From positions 1 through 9,806 of the forward strand of contig PLEB01000156.1 in the NCBI GenBank assembly GCA_003136915.1: a stretch of DNA of 9,806 nt, in the 5' to 3' direction. The position numbers and the translations under genes are program-made. The notes under the pieces are model-generated. The model was not told the DNA's origin and did not search any database. It saw nothing but the letters and a program-made list of their open reading frames with translations. Positions 1 to 8,174 of this stretch are shown one piece after another; the stretch's first letter is position 1; every line of letters starts with the position of its first letter. The DNA comes from Chitinophagaceae bacterium. GTDB taxonomy: Bacteria; Bacteroidota; Bacteroidia; Chitinophagales; Chitinophagaceae.

Positions 1-1580
1 AACCGTGAAGTGGTTGCGCCACCGATCATGAGTGGTAATTCAAGATTTCGTCTTTTCATTTCTTTAGCCACATGCACCATTTCATCGAGAGAAGGTGTGA
101 TCAATCCGCTCAATCCCAGGATGTCCACTTTTTCTTTTATTGCTGTTTCCAGGATCCTGTCTGCAGACACCATTACGCCGTATTCTATGATATCATAACC
201 ATTGCATCCAAGCACCACGCCCACGATATTTTTTCCAATATCATGCACGTCCCCTTTTACCGTTGCAAGCAATATTTTAGCCGGGCCTTTTTGTTCTTCA
301 GCTTCTCCCGTTGTATTTGCCGCTTGCCGGAGATTGAATTTGTCCAGTTTTTCCTGTTCAATAAAAGGCGTGAGCACCGCTACTGATTTCTTCATGACGC
401 GGGCGCTTTTTACTACCTGGGGAAGAAACATTTTTCCGCTCCCGAACAGATCGCCCACCACATTCATTCCTGCCATAAGGGGTCCTTCTATCACATCCAG
501 CGGCTTTGGATAAATCAGTCGTGCTTCTTCCGTATCTGCTTCTATATAATCCGTGATGCCGTTGACCAGCGCATGCTTCAATCTTTCTTCCACAGATGTT
601 TTCCGCCAGCTTTCATCTTTCTTTTCTTCCTTGCCCTTTCTCTCTACCGTTTCAGCATAGGCAAGGAGTTTTTCTGTGGCTTCATTATTATCGTTGTTCC
701 GGTTGAGAATAACTTCTTCGCAAAGATTCCTGAGCCCGGGTTCAATTTCATCATAAATGACAAGCTGGCCCGCATTTACAATACCCATATCCAACCCGGC
801 CCGGATGGCATAATAAAGGAATACGCTGTGCATGGCTTCACGCACTACTTCATTTCCGCGGAATGAGAATGACAGGTTGCTGACACCGCCGCTGAGTTTA
901 ACCAGCGGATGTCTTTTTTTTACTTCTTTGGAAGCCTCGATAAAATCAACGGCGTAATTATTGTGTTCTTCGAGACCAGTGGCAATTGCGAATATGTTGA
1001 GATCGAAAATAATATCCTGAGGATCGAAATCCAGTTGTTTGGTGAGTATTTCATAAGCGCGGTCAGAGATTTCTATTTTTCTCTTCCGTGTATCCGCCTG
1101 CCCCTTTTCATCAAATGCCATCACGACAACGGCTGCCCCGAAACTTCTGCAGATGATGGCCTGTTCAATGAACTTTTCCTCTCCTTCTTTCATGGAGATG
1201 GAATTGACGATGCATTTTCCCTGTACACATTTAAGCCCCGCTTCAATGATCTTGAATTTGGATGAGTCAATCATGATCGGGATCTTCGCGATATCCGGTT
1301 CGCTTTGGATCAGGTTGAGAAAAGTGGTCATGGCTTTCTCTCCATCCAGCAGTGCATCATCCATATTTACATCCAGGATCTGCGCACCGTTTTCCACCTG
1401 CTGTCGGGCAACACTCAGCGCTTCTTCATATTTATTCTCCCGGACAAGCCGCGCAAATTTTTTGGAACCGGTGATATTGGTGCGTTCGCCGATATTCACA
1501 AAATTTGATTCCGGTCGCACCACAAGCGGTTCCAGTCCGGCCAACCGGAGATATGGTTGAATTATATTTTTTTCGCTCAT
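1..1580 (-). CDS. metH: Methionine synthase, folate- and cobalamin-binding half (MetH2), C-terminus off the window
   Basis: This half of cobalamin-dependent methionine synthase moves the methyl group from methyltetrahydrofolate to cobalamin, for transfer to homocysteine held by MetH1. I translated 526 codons from the ATG at 1580; the frame is open to the left edge. Residues about 25-285 match the pterin-binding TIM barrel, with [12 protein letters not shown] (29-40), MIDSS (103-107), [11 protein letters not shown] (192-202) and [15 protein letters not shown] (228-242). Residues about 325-425 form the helical cap of the cobalamin module. The B12-binding Rossmann domain begins near 435, with GDVHDIG at 443-449; His446 is the expected lower axial cobalt ligand. 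GLSGLITPS (489-497) and IGGATTS (519-525) are also typical. There is no N-terminal homocysteine domain; that is the separate gene 10 bp upstream, so the two are probably co-transcribed. Whether the C-terminal reactivation domain is present cannot be seen here. Confidence 0.96.
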   Translation of the reverse strand, partial: MSEKNIIQPYLRLAGLEPLVVRPESNFVNIGERTNITGSKKFARLVRENKYEEALSVARQQVENGAQILDVNMDDALLDGEKAMTTFLNLIQSEPDIAKIPIMIDSSKFKIIEAGLKCVQGKCIVNSISMKEGEEKFIEQAIICRSFGAAVVVMAFDEKGQADTRKRKIEISDRAYEILTKQLDFDPQDIIFDLNIFAIATGLEEHNNYAVDFIEASKEVKKRHPLVKLSGGVSNLSFSFRGNEVVREAMHSVFLYYAIRAGLDMGIVNAGQLVIYDEIEPGLRNLCEEVILNRNNDNNEATEKLLAYAETVERKGKEEKKDESWRKTSVEERLKHALVNGITDYIEADTEEARLIYPKPLDVIEGPLMAGMNVVGDLFGSGKMFLPQVVKSARVMKKSVAVLTPFIEQEKLDKFNLRQAANTTGEAEEQKGPAKILLATVKGDVHDIGKNIVGVVLGCNGYDIIEYGVMVSADRILETAIKEKVDILGLSGLITPSLDEMVHVAKEMKRRNLELPLMIGGATTSR

Positions 1581-1590
1581 GATGAAATAT

Positions 1591-2613
1591 TTAGGCAACT
1601 GCTTCGGTCACGGGCAATTTCCTGGGCACGAATTTTTTTACTTTCTCTGCAATGTGCCTGATATGTTCGGGCGTGGTTCCGCAGCAACCACCGACAATAT
1701 TTACAAATCCTTCCTTTGCCCATTCTTCCAGAAAGTGTGCGGTTTCCTCCGGCTCCTCTTCATAGGCTCCCATGGAGTTGGGAAGCCCGGCATTGGGATA
1801 GGCTGATGTATAGCAGGTGGCCAAGCCGGACAACTCTTCAATATGCGGCCGCATTTCGGCCGCACCCAGCGCGCAATTCAGGCCCACACTCAGGGGTTTT
1901 GCATGTGCAATGGAAGTATAAAAAGCTTCCAGTGTCTGACCGCTTAGGGTTCTGCCGCTTGCATCGGTAATGGTGCCGCTGATCATCACCGGCAGTTCTG
2001 ATTTTTTTGTATCGCGAAAATATTTCTTGATGGCGAAGATGGCTGCTTTCGCGTTTAGTGTATCAAATATGGTTTCAATTAAAAGAAGGTCCACGCCGCC
2101 TTCCACCAAACCTTTCACCTGTTCATAGTAAGCCTCAGAAACCTCGTCGAAACTGACGGAACGGAATCCCGGGTTGTTTACGTCGGGCGACAAGGATAGT
2201 GTTTTGTTCATCGGACCGATGGCGCCGGCGATGTATATTTCGTTGACGGTTGACGGTTGACGGTTGACCGAATACTCCTTGATGGCTTCCCTGGCGATTT
2301 TTGCGGAAGCCACATTTAATTCGTAGGCCAGTGATTGCATATTGTAGTCTGCTTGTGCAATGGCCGTGCTGCTGAAAGTGTTGGTTTCAATAATATCCGC
2401 TCCGGCTTCCAGGTATTGTTTATGGATTTCTTTAATAATATCCGGCCGCGTCAGGGACAGCAGGTCGTTATTACCTTTCAGGTCGGATGGCCAGTCTTTA
2501 AACCGATCCCCGCGATAACCCGCTTCATCGAGATTATGACGCTGGATCATGGTTCCCATTGCTCCGTCAATGATGAGAATGCGCCGATCCAACGCGGATT
2601 TAATGTTTGCCAT
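1591..2613 (-). CDS. metH: Methionine synthase, homocysteine-binding half (MetH1)
   Basis: This 340-residue cytoplasmic protein is the homocysteine S-methyltransferase barrel of methionine synthase, which binds zinc and activates homocysteine for methylation by methylcobalamin. Residues 12-20 (ILIIDGAMG) open the barrel, and ETNTF (76-80), GPMNKTLS (133-140) and SPDVNNPGF (142-150) are family motifs. The zinc ligands are Cys247 in GLNCALG and the pair Cys310-Cys311 in [11 protein letters not shown]. The protein ends just after this domain, whereas a full-length MetH (about 1,200 residues) continues into the folate domain. Here that part is the next gene, starting 10 bp downstream. The ATG at 2613 lacks a Shine-Dalgarno sequence but sits in an A/T-rich context, normal for Bacteroidota. 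Residues about 115-124 are encoded by a 7-bp tandem repeat. A stand-alone betaine or S-methylmethionine homocysteine methyltransferase is the alternative, but the MetH2 neighbour argues against it. Confidence 0.95.
   Translation of the reverse strand: MANIKSALDRRILIIDGAMGTMIQRHNLDEAGYRGDRFKDWPSDLKGNNDLLSLTRPDIIKEIHKQYLEAGADIIETNTFSSTAIAQADYNMQSLAYELNVASAKIAREAIKEYSVNRQPSTVNEIYIAGAIGPMNKTLSLSPDVNNPGFRSVSFDEVSEAYYEQVKGLVEGGVDLLLIETIFDTLNAKAAIFAIKKYFRDTKKSELPVMISGTITDASGRTLSGQTLEAFYTSIAHAKPLSVGLNCALGAAEMRPHIEELSGLATCYTSAYPNAGLPNSMGAYEEEPEETAHFLEEWAKEGFVNIVGGCCGTTPEHIRHIAEKVKKFVPRKLPVTEAVA
2242..2268. repeat. Heptanucleotide tandem repeat inside metH1
   Basis: GTTGACG on the plus strand repeats with perfect 7-bp periodicity over 27 bp, nearly four units; the run breaks at 2241 and 2269. 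On the coding strand it is read through all three phases and gives about [10 protein letters not shown] (residues 115-124), in a linker just before the conserved IAGAIGP strand. Three units equal 21 bp, so only gains or losses in multiples of three keep the frame. Confidence 0.9.
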
Positions 2614-2780
2614 AATGTAAAATTCTAAGAGATGAAAGGCGGAGCGCTGATTGTGCCAGACGGCTGAAGAGGAGGACTGTAAACGTTAGGTAAAGTAAAA
2701 TGAGGACTTTCCCGGCGTTTATTAGTTCAGTTAATCCTCTAAAGGCATCAGGCCGAACAATAAACAAATCTGCCTGTTGA
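2614..2780 (-). promoter_or_regulatory. Long 5' leader of metH1 with alternative pairing potential
   Basis: About 165 nt separate the predicted transcription start from the metH1 ATG, long for this compact cluster, and I find no convincing ORF. In the minus-strand RNA, GAGGAU (2734-2739) can pair with either of two identical GUCCUC copies (2702-2707 and 2672-2677). A CGGC segment (2752-2755) is complementary to GCCG (2713-2716); with the first GUCCUC pairing this would make a pseudoknot-like layout. A short GGC/GCC hairpin around 2744-2754 would compete with it. I do not recognise a SAM-I, SAM-II, SAH or cobalamin riboswitch signature. The stems are short, so a structured regulatory role is only a hypothesis. 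Confidence 0.35.
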
Positions 2781-2784
2781 GCTG

Positions 2785-2816
2785 CAAAATTACATCATAA
2801 ACGCGTAAATATCAAA
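2785..2816 (-). promoter_or_regulatory. Bacteroidota-type promoter for metH1-metH2
   Basis: Read on the minus strand, TTTG (2813-2816) lies 20 bp upstream of TAATTTTG (2785-2792). This matches the Bacteroidota housekeeping consensus of TTTG near -33 and TAnnTTTG near -7. The predicted start is near 2780. It lies just after the recR stop codon, so the methionine synthase genes can be transcribed separately from recR. Confidence 0.65.
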
Positions 2817-2844
2817 ACTCTTACGTGCACAGCCTCCATTCGTT

Positions 2845-3465
2845 TTACCTGTGGGATACATAATTTTCAACCGGGAGGCGGTTGCTGATGGACCTGCCCA
2901 GGGTCATCTCATCCGCATATTCCAACTCTCCGCCAAAGGAAATACCCCTGGCAATTGTGGTGACTTTCACCTGAAAGGAAGCAAGTTTTTTCTGGATGTA
3001 ATAGATGGTCGTATCCCCCTGGATATTTGGATTAAGCGCAAAAATAATTTCGGTAACGCCTTCTTTTTGAATCCGGTCAATCAGGGAGTCGATAAAAAGC
3101 TGGTCCGGCCCTATGCCGTCGAGCGGAGAGATAACGCCGCCGAGTACATGATAGGTGCCGCTGAACTGTTGTGTTGTTTCGATGGCAATGACATCCCGGA
3201 TGGTTTCGACCACACAGATCATATCCTGCCTGCGCATCGAATTGGCGCAGATGGAGCAGATATCCGCATCCGCCACATTGTGGCAGCGCTGGCAAAAACG
3301 GATCTCCTGGCGCATTTTCATAATGGTTTCGCCAAAACCCTGCGCAGCAGCGGGATCCTGCCTCAGTAAATGCAGTACCAGCCGGAGGGCGGTCTTCCTG
3401 CCGATGCCAGGCAGTTTGGCAAATTCATTTACCGCCGTTTCTAACAGAGCTGAAGAAAATTGCAT
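2845..3465 (-). CDS. recR: Recombination mediator protein RecR
   Basis: RecR is a ring-forming DNA-binding protein that, with RecO (and RecF), loads RecA onto SSB-coated single-stranded DNA during gap repair. The 206-residue length is normal for the family. The N-terminal helix-hairpin-helix region contains KLPGIGRKTALRL (17-29). A C4 zinc finger follows, with Cys58, Cys61, Cys70 and Cys73. The Toprim domain starts around ICVVET (83-88), with Glu87 as its conserved acidic residue, and continues through VLGGVISPLDGIGP (107-120) and LNPNIQGDTT (144-153). The C-terminal GGELEYADEMTLGRSISNR (178-196) is the conserved RecR ending. The start lies 9 bp after the lipoprotein stop codon, so the two are likely co-transcribed. 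No ribosome-binding site is evident. It is complete, with no key residue missing. Confidence 0.98.
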   Translation of the reverse strand: MQFSSALLETAVNEFAKLPGIGRKTALRLVLHLLRQDPAAAQGFGETIMKMRQEIRFCQRCHNVADADICSICANSMRRQDMICVVETIRDVIAIETTQQFSGTYHVLGGVISPLDGIGPDQLFIDSLIDRIQKEGVTEIIFALNPNIQGDTTIYYIQKKLASFQVKVTTIARGISFGGELEYADEMTLGRSISNRLPVENYVSHR

Positions 3466-3474
3466 TGCGCAAAA

Positions 3475-4893
3475 TTACAAAGTAATATCCACTTCATTGT
3501 CCCAGCTGGCCTTCACATTGAGTTTGCGCCGGATAGGCTGGACCTTCTCCGGTTGCCGGTGGGCAAAGAAATCTCCCGGATCCCAGACGCCGTTCTGGTT
3601 ATCATCATAAAGAATGCGGAGTTCATATTCGCCGGGATCAAAAAGTTTATTATAGTAACGAACCGATCTTCCAAAACCTTTGGTAAGGACCACTTTGCCG
3701 GCCTGGACAAACTGAAGCACCGGATGGCGGCTGAGATCCAGGTTCCTGAACCGAAGTAGCAGTGTGCCATAATCGGATTCTTTTCTCGTGGCAAAGGAGA
3801 TCGTATCGGTTTTGAGCAGCTTTTCACCCAGGGTATCTTCTGCAAAATCCTTGTTGATGATGAGACGGTAATTGGTATAGGGTGTCCAATTGTAAAACAG
3901 TGTAACTTTTTTATTAAGACTGTCCTTTACAAAATGGTATCCGGTTATATTGACAAAACTGTCTGTAGTGAATCGGACTTTGGTGGAATCAAAACTCTTT
4001 ATGGGAACCTGGAAATTGAATTCAAACTGATTGTGCAGGTCGAGCAAACCACCGGGGATATTTCCGGACACGGAAAGATGTTTGGGCTTTTCTTTGTCTT
4101 CTTTTTTAGGTTTTGGAGGCGTTGTTTTCTGAGGCGCTTTCTTAACTGGTTTCTGCCCGCTGGTATCAGCGTAAGCATATAACTCAGGTGCCGTTCCATT
4201 TGCATTTATCACTACGGGACTGTCGGCAAATGCAAAAGTCTGGGCCTTGGAGGTATAGGTATGACTTCCGGATTCATCACTCATGGCATACAAAGCATAG
4301 GTGCCGGGTTTGAGATTTGAGAAAGAATAATTTCCGGAACTGTCCAGGCGCGTAATATAGCGGGGTCTTTGTTTTGCTACAGCGGAATCATCCAGTTTAT
4401 CATGTAACATCACAATGAGCGTGCTATCCGGTTTGCCCGTATTTGCCATGACCACATTTCCGCTATATTTTATGGAATCGATGTAATCGCCCGTAGAAAA
4501 AACATAGGTAAAGTTTTTCAGTATATTCCCTTCATGATTATCAACTACAGCCTTTCCGAAGTTAAGGGCATAGGTCGTGTTGGGACGAAGAGTATCTTTT
4601 AGAAGGATGGTAATGGTTTTCAGTTTGTACTCCACATTCGGCTGAATTTTCGGAACGGGGGATACGATCAGATTTTGGCGTACATCTCTGAGATCAATGT
4701 ATTCATCGAAAGTGAGCACAATTTTTTTTGCGGAGAAATGAAGTGAATGCTCAGTGGGGATCGAGCCAACGAGTACGGGCGGAATCGTATCTTTTGGGCC
4801 GCCAGTTGGAGGAATGATGTTTGCGCAGCCGGTCAATCCGGAGAACCGCAGCAAAATGATCCCTATAAGGAGCAAGGAAAGAAAGGTCTTCAT
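3475..4893 (-). CDS. Ig-like domain lipoprotein of unknown function
   Basis: This predicted 472-residue envelope lipoprotein begins with a signal peptide: Lys2, a hydrophobic stretch and lipobox LTGC, with Cys23 the lipidated residue. IIPPTGGPKDTIPP (26-39) follows and is characteristic of a Bacteroidota lipoprotein family. Residues about 38-135 fit an SbsA-type bacterial Ig-like domain (VLTFDEYIDL, 59-68; NTTYALNFGKAV, 105-116). Residues about 140-228 resemble a prealbumin-like beta fold (DSSGNYSFSNLKPGTYALYA, 184-203). A Lys/Pro-rich linker covers 248-272. A second beta-rich region follows, and near the C-terminus D-x-N-x-N-G-x-W-D (430-438) looks like a Ca-binding loop. An in-frame ATG at 4995 gives 34 more residues and a 44-bp overlap with the helicase, but 4893 gives a clean signal peptide and is preferred. 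Function is unknown; a surface or periplasmic binding or structural role is only a guess. Confidence 0.88.
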   Translation of the reverse strand: MKTFLSLLLIGIILLRFSGLTGCANIIPPTGGPKDTIPPVLVGSIPTEHSLHFSAKKIVLTFDEYIDLRDVRQNLIVSPVPKIQPNVEYKLKTITILLKDTLRPNTTYALNFGKAVVDNHEGNILKNFTYVFSTGDYIDSIKYSGNVVMANTGKPDSTLIVMLHDKLDDSAVAKQRPRYITRLDSSGNYSFSNLKPGTYALYAMSDESGSHTYTSKAQTFAFADSPVVINANGTAPELYAYADTSGQKPVKKAPQKTTPPKPKKEDKEKPKHLSVSGNIPGGLLDLHNQFEFNFQVPIKSFDSTKVRFTTDSFVNITGYHFVKDSLNKKVTLFYNWTPYTNYRLIINKDFAEDTLGEKLLKTDTISFATRKESDYGTLLLRFRNLDLSRHPVLQFVQAGKVVLTKGFGRSVRYYNKLFDPGEYELRILYDDNQNGVWDPGDFFAHRQPEKVQPIRRKLNVKASWDNEVDITL

Positions 4894-4908
4894 AAAAAGA
4901 ATCGCCTG

Positions 4909-4916
4909 CAAACTTA
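4909..4916 (-). promoter_or_regulatory. Possible -7 promoter element for the lipoprotein-recR genes
   Basis: On the minus strand TAAGTTTG matches TAnnTTTG exactly and ends 15 nt before the preferred lipoprotein ATG at 4893. No clean TTTG lies 19-21 bp upstream (only a weak TGTTT-like stretch), and the untranslated leader would be only about 10 nt. If active, it would let the lipoprotein and recR be transcribed without the helicase, and it supports the start at 4893 over that at 4995. Confidence 0.35.
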
Positions 4917-4951
4917 GTTGAGAGCAATGGGATTTAAACAGATTTATGATT

Positions 4952-7900
4952 TTATAAGGAGCTGTGTTCTTCCTCTTCTTCTGCGTATGCGGCAATGTCC
5001 AACTGGTTGGTCTTTACAAAGTTGCACCAGTGGCAATCTTCCTTGCCGCAGCCGGTATAAAAATCATGGTTTCTGATCCTTTCCCAGGTATCCGTGATTT
5101 GACGGGTAACGATGGCCGTATCCTCGGCACTGATAAAGAGTTTTTCCTTTCGGAAATTTTTTTTATTGTCAGGCTCAATGAAATCAAACTCCGTGCTCAC
5201 CACCTGCCAGTCGCTCTGCGCCTGCTTATCCATCAGCAGTTTATATAATACTGCCTGACGCGAGTAATCACCTCCATTAGGAACTTTATCTGAGGGTCCC
5301 GCCAATTTTGATTTGCCTTTTTCCGGATTGCCGGTTTTATAATCCACAACATTCACCAGCTTTCCTTCAAATTCCAGTTTATCGAGTTTGCCTTTGAGGG
5401 GAACGCCCTGGACAGCTACATTGCGCACCGATCTTTCGATGCTCACGATCTTGTTCCAGGAATGGACATATTTATTATAATATTCGGGCAACACCATATG
5501 ACCGTACTCCATCCGGCGCGCAAACTGGGCTGAGGTGAAGCTTTCACGATGCCGGTTCATATATGAATCGAACGATGATAAGAAGAAGGGAATTGCGGCA
5601 AACCTGTCCTTATTTTCCTGCATGTTCCGGAACAAAGCCTCGAGTGCATGATGTACGGCCGATCCAAATTCGGTGTTTTCATTTTTAGGAGAAGGAATTC
5701 TGAGCAGGTTCTTGTAATAGAATTCCAGCGGACAATGAAGAAAATTATTGAGTGCCGTCACGTTCATCTGGAAATTTTCCAGTAAACGGTTCACGAAATC
5801 GAATTCGATCCTTTCGATTTCAGGCGCGCGTTCACCCTGTAGCAAGAGCACCTGGAAGTCGCTCATGGCCTGTTTGGATAATACCGGTTTTTCTACCTCG
5901 AGATCAAACCCGGCCCGGATCTCTTCAATAAAAACAGAAGCCTCGGCATCTTTCCCGTCTTTGTGGAACCTACTGTAAGAAATGAAAAGATGGACTTCCG
6001 CACGGGTAAGCGCAACGTAAAAAAGTCTTCTGAGCTCTTCGTTTTCTTTTTCATTTTCACGGGTAAGGAAAAGGGTATCGGGATAATGAAAAGCGCTGGG
6101 CGGCTTTTTCTTCTTTTCCCAATAGTGAGCATTGGAACCGGCAATGAATACGTATTCAAATTCCAGCCCTTTGGAACCATGGACTGTAAGCAGATTAACA
6201 GAATCCGCGCGGCCGGTCACTTCTATAAGCGGTAGAGGTATATCTTCACTATCCATCAGTTCGAGATGGGTTACGAGCTGCCTCAGGTTCATGGAAGGAT
6301 TTCTTCGCGTCTCGTCCTTTATGAAATCGAAAAAAGCAGTAAGAACATTCAGCTTCTCCAGTTTTTCAGGACTATTCATTATTTCATTCAGGATGCCCGT
6401 TTCCCGGAAAATACATTCAAACAAAGATTGCAGGGTTGCGTTGGAAACCTTGCTGATCAGGGATTCGAGCAGTAAGCCTGCAGACACGAGTGGGGTACTC
6501 ATGGGTTGGGAAAAAAGATCAGGGGGTGGCTGATTGCCTTTATCGTTAAGCCATTTCCGTAAAGAAATTTTTTGAGGAGTATATTGTTTTTGTGCAACTT
6601 CCGATGTGAGATTTGCAATTTCGATTGCGGGTATATGGAACCATTCAGCATGCAGAATTTCAAAGAGCATTTCGTCTCCGCTAAAAGCAATCTCATGTTC
6701 TGTAGCCAGGTAAGAGACCAGTAGTAAGATCTTATTGATTAGGGGATCTTTCAGGAGGTTGGCACTTCGTTTACTGTAGACCGGTAGTTTCTTAAGTTTG
6801 AAATATGAGAGCAATTCTTCCCCATATTTATTTTCTTTATAAATAATGGCAATCCTGCCCGGTAAAACGCCTCCGGAGATTAATTGATCCACCTGCGTAA
6901 CGATATCTATCATTTCAGTGCGTTCTGTTTCATATTCCCGTATTATGGGAGGAAGGCTGAGATGCCGGACGCGGTCATTTGAAGAAAGGAGGTTCTTACT
7001 CAGTCCTTCCATTTTATTGATGAGACGCTCCGAGTTCCGGTCTATCAGGGTTTTCGAAACATCCAGTATAGGCTGGGTGGACCGGTAATTGCCAGTGAGT
7101 ACAACGGTGAGCAGGTCCTTTTTATATTTTTTTTCAAAATCAAGCATATTATCCATACTCGCACCCTGAAAACGATAGATACTCTGATCATCATCGCCTA
7201 CTACAAACACATTAGGTTTATCCCAGAAATTGATCAGCAATTCAACCAGCTTGTTTTGGGTTCCGCTGGTATCCTGGTATTCGTCTACGAGGATATATAG
7301 ATATTTTTCCTGGTAACGACGCAGCATGATCTCATTTTCAGAAAAGGCTTTAATAACCCAGTTGATCATATCGTCAAAATCGTAGCGGCTATTATCGCGC
7401 ATCCGTTGCTGGAAAGGTTCAAACTCATTTGCGGCCGCACGTAGTTTGTTCATTTGCCTTAATTCTTCATCCAGGTCACCTTGTTTTAAATCGCCCTTCT
7501 TATGACCCTTTCCGTTTATTTTGTAAATGAACTTATCCCGGGTTGGAATGTCTGCCAGATACTCATCAATCTTTGCCCCGATAAAAGCGGGTGTCCATCC
7601 TTCCCTTTTCATGGTGCTGAAAAGTGAGCGCAGATGCTTCACTTCATAATAAGCATCGCTGCGGAACCTTTTCAGCGGATGATTTTTAGGAAAAGAATCT
7701 ATGAGCAGCTTCAGGTATTGAATCTGTTCCAATACCGAAACCGGATCCAGCACTGTTTTTTCGAAATAAGAAAGATTGTCCTGAATAATATCGTTGCAGA
7801 AAGAGTGGAAAGTATAGATGTTTACTTTATAGGCATCGGGTCCGATAAAGGAAAGTAAACGGCGTCGCATGGCGATGGCTCCGGCATCGGTGTAGGTAAG

Positions 7901-8089
7901 GCAGAGAATATTTCCGGGGTCTGTATCCGTTTCCAGCAGGATTTTACCAATCCGGGCCCCGAGGATCTGGGTTTTCCCGGTCCCGGGGCCGGCAATCACC
8001 ATAACCGGGCCCTCCAGGGTATCCACGGCCAGCTTCTGCCGGGGGTTGAGTTTTTGGTAAAGTTTACTAAAGACTTCGTTTTGATTCAT
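4952..8089 (-). CDS. UvrD-type helicase fused to a Fe-S PD-(D/E)XK nuclease
   Basis: This 1045-residue protein is a predicted ATP-driven 3'-5' superfamily 1 helicase with a nuclease, likely for DNA end resection or repair. Helicase motifs in order: Q motif LNPRQKLAV (14-22), Walker A GPGTGKT (34-40), Ia CLTYTDAGAIAM (63-74), Walker B ILVDEYQD (266-273), III VVGDDDQSIYRFQGA (296-310), IV NYRSTQPIL (334-342), V LLTVHGSKGLEFEYV (633-647), and VI LFYVALTRA (689-697, Arg696 as arginine finger). The C-terminal nuclease shows His813/814, Asp903, VVDYKTG (914-920, Asp916 and Lys918) and QxxxY (945-949). Cys786 plus Cys1014, Cys1019 and Cys1022 fit the split Fe-S cluster of AddB, Cas4 and AdnAB. It resembles one subunit of AdnAB more than plain UvrD or PcrA (about 700 residues). 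It is the first gene of the minus-strand cluster, upstream of recR. A separate AddB-like partner is not in the window. Confidence 0.93.
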   Translation of the reverse strand: MNQNEVFSKLYQKLNPRQKLAVDTLEGPVMVIAGPGTGKTQILGARIGKILLETDTDPGNILCLTYTDAGAIAMRRRLLSFIGPDAYKVNIYTFHSFCNDIIQDNLSYFEKTVLDPVSVLEQIQYLKLLIDSFPKNHPLKRFRSDAYYEVKHLRSLFSTMKREGWTPAFIGAKIDEYLADIPTRDKFIYKINGKGHKKGDLKQGDLDEELRQMNKLRAAANEFEPFQQRMRDNSRYDFDDMINWVIKAFSENEIMLRRYQEKYLYILVDEYQDTSGTQNKLVELLINFWDKPNVFVVGDDDQSIYRFQGASMDNMLDFEKKYKKDLLTVVLTGNYRSTQPILDVSKTLIDRNSERLINKMEGLSKNLLSSNDRVRHLSLPPIIREYETERTEMIDIVTQVDQLISGGVLPGRIAIIYKENKYGEELLSYFKLKKLPVYSKRSANLLKDPLINKILLLVSYLATEHEIAFSGDEMLFEILHAEWFHIPAIEIANLTSEVAQKQYTPQKISLRKWLNDKGNQPPPDLFSQPMSTPLVSAGLLLESLISKVSNATLQSLFECIFRETGILNEIMNSPEKLEKLNVLTAFFDFIKDETRRNPSMNLRQLVTHLELMDSEDIPLPLIEVTGRADSVNLLTVHGSKGLEFEYVFIAGSNAHYWEKKKKPPSAFHYPDTLFLTRENEKENEELRRLFYVALTRAEVHLFISYSRFHKDGKDAEASVFIEEIRAGFDLEVEKPVLSKQAMSDFQVLLLQGERAPEIERIEFDFVNRLLENFQMNVTALNNFLHCPLEFYYKNLLRIPSPKNENTEFGSAVHHALEALFRNMQENKDRFAAIPFFLSSFDSYMNRHRESFTSAQFARRMEYGHMVLPEYYNKYVHSWNKIVSIERSVRNVAVQGVPLKGKLDKLEFEGKLVNVVDYKTGNPEKGKSKLAGPSDKVPNGGDYSRQAVLYKLLMDKQAQSDWQVVSTEFDFIEPDNKKNFRKEKLFISAEDTAIVTRQITDTWERIRNHDFYTGCGKEDCHWCNFVKTNQLDIAAYAEEEEEHSSL

Positions 8090-8094
8090 ATATA

Positions 8095-8110
8095 GAATAA
8101 AATTTATTCA
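8095..8110. repeat. Perfect palindrome, GAATAAA arms
   Basis: GAATAAA and TTTATTC form perfect 7-bp inverted arms around a 2-bp centre, 5 bp upstream of the helicase start codon. It could be an operator or just A/T-rich sequence; the short arms do not suggest a terminator. Confidence 0.5.
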
Positions 8111-8136
8111 AAATCAGGAAACTTTCTTAAATCCGG

Positions 8137-8147
8137 AATATTATTCG
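8137..8147. repeat. Short palindrome, GAATA arms
   Basis: GAATA-T-TATTC is a perfect 11-bp odd palindrome. It shares the GAAT...ATTC ends with the palindrome 27 bp away and overlaps the end of the first AATCCG copy (8131-8140). A binding site shared by both is possible but unproven. Confidence 0.4.
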
Positions 8148-8174
8148 GTCCGTTTTTCCGTTATACATCAGTAC

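Noticed and set aside
1153..1560. 135-codon plus-strand frame opposite metH2, with other open frames over 1-1600
   Set aside because: The minus strand here encodes a continuous MetH pterin/cobalamin protein, so these are shadows.
2700..2780. Possible 26-codon plus-strand peptide in the recR-metH1 gap
   Set aside because: It runs against the direction of the cluster, has no ribosome-binding or promoter signal, and its composition is unremarkable.
2614..2780. Known SAM or cobalamin riboswitch
   Set aside because: I looked for the SAM-I and SAM-II cores and the B12 box and found none, so only an unclassified leader is reported.
2820..2844. Rho-independent terminator after recR
   Set aside because: Only a GTGCAC palindrome is present, with no GC-rich stem plus U-tract.
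2851..3369. 172-codon plus-strand open frame opposite recR
   Set aside because: It lies wholly antisense to recR, which has every family motif; the translation has no recognisable domain and is a shadow.
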